DNA from: a virus | IMG/VR virus record: IMGVR_UViG_3300025120_000414 | Coordinates: 1 to 27,787 of that record | Strand: one strand, 5' to 3' | Length of the DNA: 27,787 nt | Shown: positions 18,824 through 26,012 of the stretch, piece by piece | How positions within the stretch are numbered: position 1 is the stretch's first letter | Layout: each line of letters begins with the position of its first letter | Translations under genes and position numbers: made by a program | Notes under the pieces: generated by a model | Told to the model about the DNA's origin: nothing | Seen by the model: only the letters and a program-made list of their open reading frames with translations | The model's database searches: none

Positions 18824-20892
18824 GAACACTAATCTTTTTCTTGCTGTTTCCAGCAATTGCTTTTGCTCAGCCAAGCTGGGTAAACGTATCTATATTTAGT
18901 GATCTCTATGGTGGTGAAACCAGCTGGGAGATATACAACGGTCCAGAGGTTGTCGCTCAGTCTTCTGGGGTTTTATTCAGCAACGCTCTCTCTAACAGCA
19001 TGGTGTTCTTGCCAGCTGGTGAGTATGAGTTTGTTATATACGACTCTTTCGGGGACGGCATATGCTGTGCGTTTGGTGAGGGTTGGTTTGGATTAAACAA
19101 CACCTGCGGGTTGGACACCGCTGTGTACGACTTTGCCTTACCTCAAATGAACATTCCCTTTGTCTTGGAGCCTTGCGCTCCACTAGTGCTTGGGTGTATG
19201 GACGAAGAGGCAAACAACTACAACCCTTGGGCCACACTAGATAACGGTAGCTGTAACGTGAGTCAATGCCCAGAGGGGGAGGCGTTTGTATCTATGGAGC
19301 TTACGTTAGATAACTGGCCCAATGAGACTGGGTTTACTCTCGTCAACCTAGCTGTAGGTGAGTTTTACGATCAGGTGCTTCCAGGTCAGTTTAACTTTGG
19401 GGATCAGCTAGCTACATATACATACGATTTTTGCGTATCCCTTGGATTTGAGCTAATACTAACGGATACATTCGGGGATGGCATTAACGGATCTACTAGT
19501 GGGGGGCAGGACGGAGCTGTAGTAATCACATCCTGTGAAGACAGCATTATATGGGAGCTTGATGATTTAGCTTTCGCTGCTGATGGGGGTAACGTCTATT
19601 ACTCAGGGGCTGTATTTGTAGACCCTTGCGTTTCAGAAGAGGCTGTCGTTGGATGCATGGATGACGACTACGTTGATTACAATCCAGAGGCTACTGAGCC
19701 CGCTGATTGCTTGACGCTACACACCTGGGGCTGTATGGATTCTGAATCTTTTAACTACGATAGCACCGCTACAATATCAGACATCATCAGTCCTTGCTCG
19801 ATCACTATCACGCTTGAGGATGACGCTGGAGACGGGTGGGGCAACTCTCACCTTGGTGTTGCACAGGGCGCACAGCAGTGGATATTTACTGTTGGGCCTG
19901 ATGAGTTTTCTCAGTCATGGGATCTTACACTTGACTCAGACGAGGAGGTTGATATATACTATTTTGAGATCGGCGGTCCACAACAGCCCCCACAAGAAAC
20001 TGAGTTTCAGACACTTCACAATTCTGTAGTTGTAACCAACAGCCTTGGAGACACGCTTCTTATTGAGGGCGATAACCCCTTCTTCGATAACGGTCAGGGC
20101 GCACTACAGCCTTTCGGTAATCCAGAGTGGAATGTGTATCACTTCACTCCCTACTGCGGTAATAGCTGCCTTCCTTTTGTTTATGGTTGCGTAGACTCAG
20201 AGGCTCAGAACTACAATGAGTTAGCTAACACAAGTGACGAGAGTTGCTACTACGCTGCTGGTTGTATGCAGGCTGGATATCTAGAATACTACACTCAAGG
20301 GTATGAAGCTGACTTCGATGACGGAAGCTGTCAAGAGTTAGCCGTGTTCGGTTGCACCGATCCAGAGGCAATCAACTTTGACCTAGCTGCGAATGTAGAT
20401 AACAACGGGTGCATTCCTGTAGTTGTTGGTTGCATGGATATTGACGCCGCTAACTACAATGAAAATGCAAACACCCCAGACAGTGAATCTTGCCTGTATG
20501 ATGCAGGTTGCATCGGTGAGCCTGGAGATCCATACTGGGCCAACGACTTGTGTTACTCCTGGGTGATTGAAGTAGACCCTTACTGCTGTGAGCAAGGATG
20601 GGATAACGCCTGTGTTGATCTGTACGAGTATTGCGAAGAGGGGTCAGCAACATATGTTCTTGACTACAATTACGATGCATCTATCAAGGTGTATCCAAAT
20701 CCAGTCTCGAAAAGACTAAACATTAGAACAGATAAAAACATAACCACCGAAGTCTACAATATACTGGGTAGACTGGTTGTCCCTAAAACAAACAGTAGGC
20801 AAATAGACGTGTCTTCTCTTCCTTCTGGTTTTTATCAAGTTGTTGTTAGATACGACGACAGATACACTGTAAAGAAAATTTCAAAAAAATGA
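18817..20892 (+). CDS. secreted Cys-rich repeat protein with T9SS sorting domain (691 aa)
   Basis: A signal peptide (MVRTLIFFLLFPAIAFA, cleavage near 17/18) would send it to the periplasm. Near residues 70-90, and again further on, it has DxFGDGI segments. About seven Cys-rich repeats of 25-45 residues follow, such as GCMDEEANNYNPWATLDNG, GCTDPEAINFDLAANVDNN and GCMDIDAANYNENANTPD, then a separate Cys cluster (CCEQGWDNACVDLYEYC). The last 70 residues (from about 622, with KVYPNPVSKRLNI and SSLPSGFYQVVV) are a type A T9SS C-terminal sorting domain, which directs export across the outer membrane of Bacteroidota. It would act outside the host cell. Role unknown: adhesion, surface masking or matrix. 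Confidence 0.85.
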   Translation: MVRTLIFFLLFPAIAFAQPSWVNVSIFSDLYGGETSWEIYNGPEVVAQSSGVLFSNALSNSMVFLPAGEYEFVIYDSFGDGICCAFGEGWFGLNNTCGLDTAVYDFALPQMNIPFVLEPCAPLVLGCMDEEANNYNPWATLDNGSCNVSQCPEGEAFVSMELTLDNWPNETGFTLVNLAVGEFYDQVLPGQFNFGDQLATYTYDFCVSLGFELILTDTFGDGINGSTSGGQDGAVVITSCEDSIIWELDDLAFAADGGNVYYSGAVFVDPCVSEEAVVGCMDDDYVDYNPEATEPADCLTLHTWGCMDSESFNYDSTATISDIISPCSITITLEDDAGDGWGNSHLGVAQGAQQWIFTVGPDEFSQSWDLTLDSDEEVDIYYFEIGGPQQPPQETEFQTLHNSVVVTNSLGDTLLIEGDNPFFDNGQGALQPFGNPEWNVYHFTPYCGNSCLPFVYGCVDSEAQNYNELANTSDESCYYAAGCMQAGYLEYYTQGYEADFDDGSCQELAVFGCTDPEAINFDLAANVDNNGCIPVVVGCMDIDAANYNENANTPDSESCLYDAGCIGEPGDPYWANDLCYSWVIEVDPYCCEQGWDNACVDLYEYCEEGSATYVLDYNYDASIKVYPNPVSKRLNIRTDKNITTEVYNILGRLVVPKTNSRQIDVSSLPSGFYQVVVRYDDRYTVKKISKK

Positions 20893-22274
20893 AAAAACTA
20901 TTAGCTATTGCGATGATGGCAATGAGCTTTTGCTCGTTATCTCAGCCAGACCTGGTTGTAACTGACCTCTACACAGACAGCCTGTGTGTTAGCGGTATAG
21001 CCTACTACTCTGTTCACTTCCTTGTAACCAATCAGGGCGATGAACCCAGCGAGTATTTCTGCTATGAGCTAGACGGAAACGAATCCTGTCCAGACACTTC
21101 TGGTGGCACTTATCCGTTGAATCCAGGTGGTAATAGATCCTTTGTTGTGGGCTGGCTTAATTTCAATAATTTTGGTGAGCCCCTAACTGTTGAGCTTGTA
21201 AACGATGAAGACGAAGTAAACACGTTAAATAATTCATCAACCATTATTATACCAGATCAGCATGAGTGTCCTGCCCTTGAGGTTGATCTCAGCGTAGATA
21301 CAGTTCTATACGAAACTGGATGCGATGTGTTTGGTCCCTATTTAGAACCAAAAATTTTCATATCCAATCATGGCACCGAAGACATAACGGATTTCTGTGT
21401 AAAGTTTCAGGTACTCGGCCAAACAAATGACACTGTTTGTTTTACTGGTCAAAGCTATCTTCCTTTGGGGCCTGGGTCTACGGCTGTTCAGCAGTGGCCT
21501 AGAATATATGTAGACGGCGTTCTTAGCCTCCACTTGCTAGATGTAAATGGAGAGAGTGAATTTTGGTGGATCGACTTTGGTCTTGATGAGAACTCATACA
21601 ATAACACTTATGTGCAGGTGCTCCCTAATATAACCACTTCTTGGTGCACGTCTGGATGCACAGACGGGTTGGCTTGTAATTACATGGGGGATGTATTTAT
21701 CGACGACGGATCTTGTACCTATGCAGACGCTGGATATGATTGTGATGATGTTTGCTTGAACGACACAGATGAAGACGGAGTATGCGATGAATTTGAAGTC
21801 GCTGGTTGTTCCGATGATGCGGCCTGCAACTATGACGCCGATGCCACCGACGACGATGGTTCGTGCACGTTCCCGACCACGGGTTACGACTGCAACGGAG
21901 ACTGCTTATACGACGCTGATCAAGATGGAATATGCGATCAATTCGAAATACCAGGATGCACTGATTTAGATGCAGACAACTATAACCCTGAAGCTACAGA
22001 CGATGACGGTACTTGCGAGTATACAATAAACTTAGCGCGTGAGGTGGATTACGTAGAGGATTTGAATGTCTACCCTAACCCCTTTGATGATGTAATTTAC
22101 GTATCTACCCTTCCTGGATCTCTCTGTAGAGTAAGAGACATGAACGGACGAATCGTCATTGAAAGAACTATGTCCGCTGTTATTAGCATGAACTTGCTGG
22201 GAAGCGGGGTTTACTTTGTTGATTGGATACTAGACGGTGAGGTAGCCTTAACGAAGAAGATTGTAAAGAAATGA
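20889..22274 (+). CDS. secreted T9SS-sorted protein with CARDB-like and Cys-rich repeats (461 aa)
   Basis: Signal peptide MKKLLAIAMMAMSFCSLS (cleavage near 18). Two CARDB-like Ig-type domains follow: residues about 20-110 (PDLVVTDLYTD and FLVTNQGDEPSEYF) and about 120-235 (LEVDLSVDTVLYETG, FISNHGTEDITDF). Then come three Cys-rich repeats (GCTDGLACNYMGDVFIDDG, GCSDDAACNYDADATDDDG, GCTDLDADNYNPEATDDDG) alternating with DTDEDGVCDEFEV and DADQDGICDQFEI, thrombospondin-3-like Ca2+-binding segments. The final ~73 residues (LNVYPNPFDDVIYV and LLGSGVYFVDW) are a T9SS sorting domain. Start and stop codons overlap with both neighbours (ATGA), so it is translated together with the 691-aa gene and the beta-barrel gene. 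Confidence 0.85.
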   Translation: MKKLLAIAMMAMSFCSLSQPDLVVTDLYTDSLCVSGIAYYSVHFLVTNQGDEPSEYFCYELDGNESCPDTSGGTYPLNPGGNRSFVVGWLNFNNFGEPLTVELVNDEDEVNTLNNSSTIIIPDQHECPALEVDLSVDTVLYETGCDVFGPYLEPKIFISNHGTEDITDFCVKFQVLGQTNDTVCFTGQSYLPLGPGSTAVQQWPRIYVDGVLSLHLLDVNGESEFWWIDFGLDENSYNNTYVQVLPNITTSWCTSGCTDGLACNYMGDVFIDDGSCTYADAGYDCDDVCLNDTDEDGVCDEFEVAGCSDDAACNYDADATDDDGSCTFPTTGYDCNGDCLYDADQDGICDQFEIPGCTDLDADNYNPEATDDDGTCEYTINLAREVDYVEDLNVYPNPFDDVIYVSTLPGSLCRVRDMNGRIVIERTMSAVISMNLLGSGVYFVDWILDGEVALTKKIVKK

Positions 22275-23311
22275 GGCTGCTATTCGCTATAGTGTTTTGT
22301 TTTTTCAGCCTTACTGCTGAGGCTCAGTTCTTAAAGAAGACATTTAAGTTTGCTACGTTCTACACGGCTTTTAGCGGAAACAACTCAGTGTCTGATGTGG
22401 ATGTATTCTCCGTTTCCAATGGCCCATTGCAAACAGACGTAATTAAGACCCCATTCGATTATGCCTTCACAGCAGGTGTAAGAAAGATAGCTAGGTTTGG
22501 ATACGAAAACAGAGCCAACAACTTCTATAGCGGAAGCGAGACATCATATAGCGACGCAGCTACAATCGGCAAAATAAAGGGTTTTGAGTTTTTGTTTCAG
22601 GGGTCGTATCAAAGACAGCAGGGGATAGAGTTCCTAAATCAAGATCACTTCTTAAGATATGTAGGAGAGCACTGGATAGGAAAGGTAGAGTTCTTGCAGG
22701 ATGGGTTTGCTGATGTAAGCTACTTCGAGGGGTCTCAAAGGGGTAGAATCAACTTAGGAAAGAAGCTGTCGATAAACCTGGGTGTTGTGCAGAGGTTGTC
22801 AGAGCCATACGGGTATGACCCGCTAGGAGAATGGATGCTAGCAAATAACAGCATACACTACACTCAGCTTGCTATACAGGAAGGGTACAATGTAGACTTT
22901 GTTACTGGGGAGTTTTTAAATCCTGATGGCGATGTAGTTGCAGAAAACGTTGAGGTATGGGAGTCTGTAGTTGTACCAGAGGTTATTGGAGATTACGTAA
23001 ACAGAAAGAGAAGTGAACTACCAAGTCAGTGGAACTACTCAGTTATTGCTGGGTTTGATTTCTATCACTTTACAAAAGACTTCTGGCTGCACAGCTGGGC
23101 AAATGCCCTTCCCTATCACCTTGCTTCCGACAGCGAGTTCTCTTATCAAAACTTTATTGACGGAGACCAATGGTTTGATTACTCAGGAGGATTGATCTTT
23201 GGTTGGAAACTAAACAAAAGCCTAGGGATGTTTCTCGAAGGCAGATACCATAAGTATTGGAACAGGGAGTGGCACAACTTCTCTGTGGGGTTAAATTATG
23301 TAATTATTTGA
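22271..23311 (+). CDS. predicted outer-membrane beta-barrel protein (346 aa)
   Basis: A signal peptide (MRLLFAIVFCFFSLTAEA, cleavage before QF) precedes a protein with many amphipathic beta-strands with alternating aromatic residues (KFATFYTAFSGN, FEFLFQGSYQR, NYSVIAGFDFYHF, WFDYSGGLIFGWKLN). It ends in a strand with a hydrophobic last residue, HNFSVGLNYVII, as expected for outer-membrane barrels. I recognise no specific family; PorP/SprF-type barrels partner T9SS adhesins, and a comparable partnership is possible. Its ATG overlaps the stop codon of the T9SS-sorted gene upstream, and the next, coiled-coil gene starts after one base. Confidence 0.7.
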   Translation: MRLLFAIVFCFFSLTAEAQFLKKTFKFATFYTAFSGNNSVSDVDVFSVSNGPLQTDVIKTPFDYAFTAGVRKIARFGYENRANNFYSGSETSYSDAATIGKIKGFEFLFQGSYQRQQGIEFLNQDHFLRYVGEHWIGKVEFLQDGFADVSYFEGSQRGRINLGKKLSINLGVVQRLSEPYGYDPLGEWMLANNSIHYTQLAIQEGYNVDFVTGEFLNPDGDVVAENVEVWESVVVPEVIGDYVNRKRSELPSQWNYSVIAGFDFYHFTKDFWLHSWANALPYHLASDSEFSYQNFIDGDQWFDYSGGLIFGWKLNKSLGMFLEGRYHKYWNREWHNFSVGLNYVII

Positions 23312-23312
23312 T

Positions 23313-23597
23313 ATGGCAAAGAAGTTGAACGAGGACACTAGCTTCCAAGTAAGCGTAAAGACATTAGCTGGCATTGGTGCTGTAATGGCCGCTGTGATTA
23401 GCGGTTGGTTTATTTTGCAAGCTGATATTGCAGAAGCAAAGGAGCTACCGCTCCCATCCGAACCAGAGATAACTCGAATGGAGTTTGACATGAAAGACCA
23501 GCTAATCAGACAGACAATTATGTCTACTCAAGAAGATGTCACTGAGATCAAGGATGATATGAAAAGGATCGAGGAGAAAATAGATAAACTAAAATGA
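23313..23597 (+). CDS. membrane-anchored coiled-coil protein, candidate lysis factor (94 aa)
   Basis: A 94-aa protein with one predicted membrane span, LAGIGAVMAAVISGWFILQA (about 18-37), then an acidic-to-basic coiled coil (DMKDQLIRQTIMSTQEDVTEIKDDMKRIEEK, split here by function, about 59-89). A small protein with one N-terminal span and a long periplasmic or cytoplasmic helix fits a holin or inner-membrane spanin partner; similar proteins occur in marine phages and their role is not settled. It lies between the secreted cassette and a secreted thioredoxin-like protein. Its start codon comes one base after the barrel's stop codon. Confidence 0.65.
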   Translation: MAKKLNEDTSFQVSVKTLAGIGAVMAAVISGWFILQADIAEAKELPLPSEPEITRMEFDMKDQLIRQTIMSTQEDVTEIKDDMKRIEEKIDKLK

Positions 23598-23600
23598 GAA

Positions 23601-23966
23601 ATGAAAACTCTTGCAATTGCATTATTTGCGCTATTATCAGCAACAGCTTTTATGGCTGTTGTAACGGCTGAGGAATCACCCGTTTGCCAGTCTGGGATTT
23701 GCGTGGTTGAATTTAACGCCGCGTTTAACTCTCAGAATAGCGTTGAGTGGATCGACAAGCTAAGCGACTGCGAGGTTGCTAGGGTAGACATCCTGGCTAG
23801 TCCTGATATGCAAAAAGAACACAAGATAGTTGTAGTCCCTACGATTATCGTTTTTAATGATGGCGAAGAAGCTGATAGGTTTCAAGCTAACATTATGATG
23901 GCTATAGACGCCACCAAGAAAGACGTGCAAAGCGTTATTGATGAAATACTAATGAGCTCGTTCTGA
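23601..23966 (+). CDS. secreted thioredoxin-like protein without CxxC (121 aa)
   Basis: Signal peptide MKTLAIALFALLSATAFMAVVTA (cleavage near 23). The mature part has a compact thioredoxin-like plan: a first strand and loop (SPVCQSGICVVEFNA), a helix (NSVEWIDKLSD), a strand (VARVDIL), and HKIVVVPTIIVFNDGEEADRF with the cis-Pro of the thioredoxin fold (about 71-90). The usual WCxxC is missing; Cys residues sit at CQSGIC instead. It is probably periplasmic and may be redox-active through a shifted Cys pair or act as a structural domain. It overlaps the start of the Lys/Gly-tagged gene by one base. Confidence 0.65.
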   Translation: MKTLAIALFALLSATAFMAVVTAEESPVCQSGICVVEFNAAFNSQNSVEWIDKLSDCEVARVDILASPDMQKEHKIVVVPTIIVFNDGEEADRFQANIMMAIDATKKDVQSVIDEILMSSF

Positions 23967-24157
23967 TGAAAACGATGAAGTACAAAAAAGGCGGAAAGCT
24001 TTCTGTCTCTAGTAAAAAAGTATCTGTAGACCCACCAAGCGGTTATCACTGGATGGAGGAGCAAGGAAGATACTATCTTATGAAGGGGGATTACAAGCCG
24101 CACCCTGGAGCTGTAGCTAAAGCAAAGTTTAAGATTGCTAATCACCCCAAGTCATGA
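23966..24157 (+). CDS. small Lys/Gly-tagged protein (63 aa)
   Basis: The 63-aa product begins MKTMKYKKGGKLSVS, with the short Lys/Tyr/Gly tag. The rest, SGYHWMEEQGRYYLMKGDYKPHPGAVAKAKF, resembles a small conserved phage family with 'G.HWM....G.Y.LM.G.Y.PH.GA' pattern. Highly basic. Its start overlaps the thioredoxin-like stop codon by one base and its end overlaps the 48-aa gene in an ATGA arrangement. Function unknown. Confidence 0.65.
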   Translation: MKTMKYKKGGKLSVSSKKVSVDPPSGYHWMEEQGRYYLMKGDYKPHPGAVAKAKFKIANHPKS

Positions 24158-24300
24158 AGATTAACAAAAAATATTTAGCTGGTAGTAAAGACCCTAAGCG
24201 TCGTGCCGCTCTGATTAGAAGAATTTCAGCTATATACAAGAAGGGTAAGCCATACCCAAAGAACTTAGATCAACTTATGAAACAAAGAGATTCGCTATGA
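24154..24300 (+). CDS. small basic protein (48 aa)
   Basis: A 48-codon frame linked to both neighbours by ATGA overlaps. The product starts MKINKKYLAGSKDPKRR and continues with a helix (ALIRRISAIYKKGKPYP) and a charged end. It carries a variant of the Lys/Gly tag (KKYLAGSK). Highly basic, with no Cys. Its short length means it may be missed by standard gene finders, but the two overlaps support it. Function unknown. Confidence 0.6.
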   Translation: MKINKKYLAGSKDPKRRAALIRRISAIYKKGKPYPKNLDQLMKQRDSL

Positions 24301-24614
24301 AAGCAAAAAAAGCATACAAAAAAGGGGGTAAGTTCCCTGACCTGACTGGTGATGGTAAGGTCACTCAAGCTGACATTTTGAAAGGCCGAAAGGTATTTAA
24401 GATGGGGGGCAAGATGAAGATGTACAAGAAGGGCGGCATGGCTGGACTTAGCGCTGTGCAGAAACAAGTTTATAAGCGCGGCTTAGCTGCTTACATGTCT
24501 TCAGGTAACAGACCTAAAGTGTCTCAACACGCTTGGGCAATGGCAAGAGTGAAGAGTGACTTCGGCAAGAAGGAGGCAGCTAAGATCAGGGCTGGAAAAG
24601 GGAAGAAAAAATAA
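24297..24614 (+). CDS. Lys/Gly-tagged protein with EF-hand-like loop (105 aa)
   Basis: A basic 105-aa protein with an N-terminal tag (MKAKKAYKKGGKFPD), then DLTGDGKVTQADILKGRKVF (about 15-34), which has the D-x-T-G-D-G-x-V-x-x-x-D spacing of dockerin/EF-hand calcium loops and is seen in other marine phage proteins. Two further tag-like repeats follow (KMGGKMKMYKKGGM, about 36-49). The rest (VQKQVYKRGLAAYMSSG and HAWAMARVKSDF) belongs to a conserved phage family. It could be a small virion protein with a Ca2+-binding or DNA-binding patch. Function is not established. Confidence 0.68.
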   Translation: MKAKKAYKKGGKFPDLTGDGKVTQADILKGRKVFKMGGKMKMYKKGGMAGLSAVQKQVYKRGLAAYMSSGNRPKVSQHAWAMARVKSDFGKKEAAKIRAGKGKKK

Positions 24615-24618
24615 TGCT

Positions 24619-24627
24619 TATATTTGC
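24619..24627 (+). promoter_or_regulatory. -7-like box TATATTTGC before head genes
   Basis: TATATTTGC is followed by a leader of about 16 nt and the ATG at 24647. No -33 TTG at the canonical spacing. It probably drives the head-protein block up to the capsid gene. Confidence 0.5.
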
Positions 24628-24646
24628 GTTCATATAACCAACAACA

Positions 24647-25069
24647 ATGGCTACTACTACTGCAACACTAACACTTTCGAGCGGGGACCTTACGGGTGAC
24701 GCTCTCGCGCTCTCTACTACAGCAACACTCACTAAGGCTGGTACGGTTACTGGTCTTGATCAGACTACTGGCGTTGCCAGAAAACTTTTTTCAAGTGCTG
24801 TTAGCGCAGAAAAGCTGATTGACAAGGCTCTTTTTTCTGATTGGTCTTCAAGCAATCAGGTGGCGCATAAGGTTTATATCAAGAACCTTTCTACAACTCC
24901 TGGCGAGTATATCACAATCGGATTTGACGATGGTTCTAATACTATTGGTATTGGAATGCTTTACGCTGGTGACTTTTTGTTCTTGCCTTACGAGGGTACA
25001 AAAGACATTGAGGTTACTACTTCTGACGCAAACATGACTGTTGAGTACTTGGTAATTTACGAAGCATAA
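24647..25069 (+). CDS. probable head structural protein, paralog 1 (140 aa)
   Basis: A 140-aa Thr/Ser/Ala/Gly-rich beta protein. It begins ATTTATLTLSSGDLTGDALALSTTATLTKAG (about 2-32, split as ALALSTTATLTKAG and TATLTLSSGDL), a family common in marine tailed phages, and later has KVYIKNLSTTPGEYITIGF and YAGDFLFLPYEGTKD. The neighbouring gene (25069) shares the 'S.D.L..ALALST.A.LT' pattern and a similar ending, so the pair are tandem paralogs. Position before scaffold and capsid genes suggests a head decoration or completion protein. Confidence 0.7.
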   Translation: MATTTATLTLSSGDLTGDALALSTTATLTKAGTVTGLDQTTGVARKLFSSAVSAEKLIDKALFSDWSSSNQVAHKVYIKNLSTTPGEYITIGFDDGSNTIGIGMLYAGDFLFLPYEGTKDIEVTTSDANMTVEYLVIYEA

Positions 25070-25476
25070 TGGCAATAGTACGCGCTTCACTCAGCCTTAA
25101 TAGTGCTGACGTGCTTACAAGCGCGTTGGCCTTAAGCACAGTGGCTAACCTCACTTGCGATTCTGGTAGTTTGATCAGAGCCAAGGTAAAAGGCACGACT
25201 GCGGATACGGACGATCTGGTTGTATATAAAGCAAACGATAAAAGCGAAAGAGCTTATATCTATATCAAGAATTTAGAAGGGGAGCTAGAGAATTACATCT
25301 ACGTAAGAAATGAAACCGAAAGCAACACCGCACTTGTAGCCAAGATTGGAGGTGGTGAGTTCGCTTTTATTCCTTTAGCTCCAGACAAGACTTACGAGGT
25401 TATTGCAACTAGAGTTGACAGCCTTATTGAGTACGGTGTGTTTGGTAATGACAACTCAGCAGTTTCTCTAGCATAA
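25069..25476 (+). CDS. probable head structural protein, paralog 2 (135 aa)
   Basis: Paralog of the previous gene, starting at the last base of its stop codon. It shares ALALSTVANLTCDSG with ALALSTTATLTKAG and has YIYIKNLEGELENYIYV and GGGEFAFIPLAPDKTYEV where the other has KVYIKNLSTTPGE and AGDFLFLPYEGTKD. The sequences differ in length and detail, so they have separated for some time. A tandem duplication of a decoration protein is the simplest reading, and a hetero-oligomer is possible. Confidence 0.7.
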   Translation: MAIVRASLSLNSADVLTSALALSTVANLTCDSGSLIRAKVKGTTADTDDLVVYKANDKSERAYIYIKNLEGELENYIYVRNETESNTALVAKIGGGEFAFIPLAPDKTYEVIATRVDSLIEYGVFGNDNSAVSLA

Positions 25477-25488
25477 AATAAATAAGAT

Positions 25489-25992
25489 ATGGCATTTAAA
25501 ACAGTAACAGTAACGCCAAGCATTCCAACGGGAGAGTATGCGGCGCTTGACGTTCTTTTTAACCCGACCAAGCTACAGCTGCCTTCACGCGGAGCTAAAT
25601 TAGTATCGCTTTATTTTGCCGATACAAACAAGCAGCTTAATTCCGAGAGCCTGCAAATTTTGTTTTTTCAAAAAAACACGCATGATTTGGGCACACAAAA
25701 CGCTACAGCCGATATAAGTGTTGCTAACTTCAGGGAAAATCAATTTATCGGAATTTGTAACATGAGCGCTGAATCAGGCGGGGTAGGTCCTTTAGACAAT
25801 ATAAATCTAAGGTTTGGAGATAAGTATCATGACCAGACTGATAACAATGTTACTGGAAATATAGATTTAGTTTTAAGCAGCATTGAAACTGGAAATGCTA
25901 TTTATGTTGCTGCAATAATTGCGACAACTTCTACGAATCCAAATTTCAGCAGCGCAGATAGCCTTGATATTGTCTTTGGCTTTGAATGCTAA
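25489..25992 (+). CDS. probable virion structural protein (167 aa)
   Basis: A 167-aa beta-rich protein, neutral to acidic, without Cys until its last residue. It begins MAFKTVTVTPSIPTGEYAALD and has strand-like segments such as KLVSLYFADTNKQL, LQILFFQKNTHDLG and AIYVAAIIATTSTNPNF. It fits the mixed beta-sandwich proteins of phage heads or necks. I recognise no specific family. It lies between the two paralogous structural genes and the scaffold gene. Confidence 0.6.
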   Translation: MAFKTVTVTPSIPTGEYAALDVLFNPTKLQLPSRGAKLVSLYFADTNKQLNSESLQILFFQKNTHDLGTQNATADISVANFRENQFIGICNMSAESGGVGPLDNINLRFGDKYHDQTDNNVTGNIDLVLSSIETGNAIYVAAIIATTSTNPNFSSADSLDIVFGFEC

Positions 25993-26012
25993 TACACACT
26001 TAATTAAATAAA

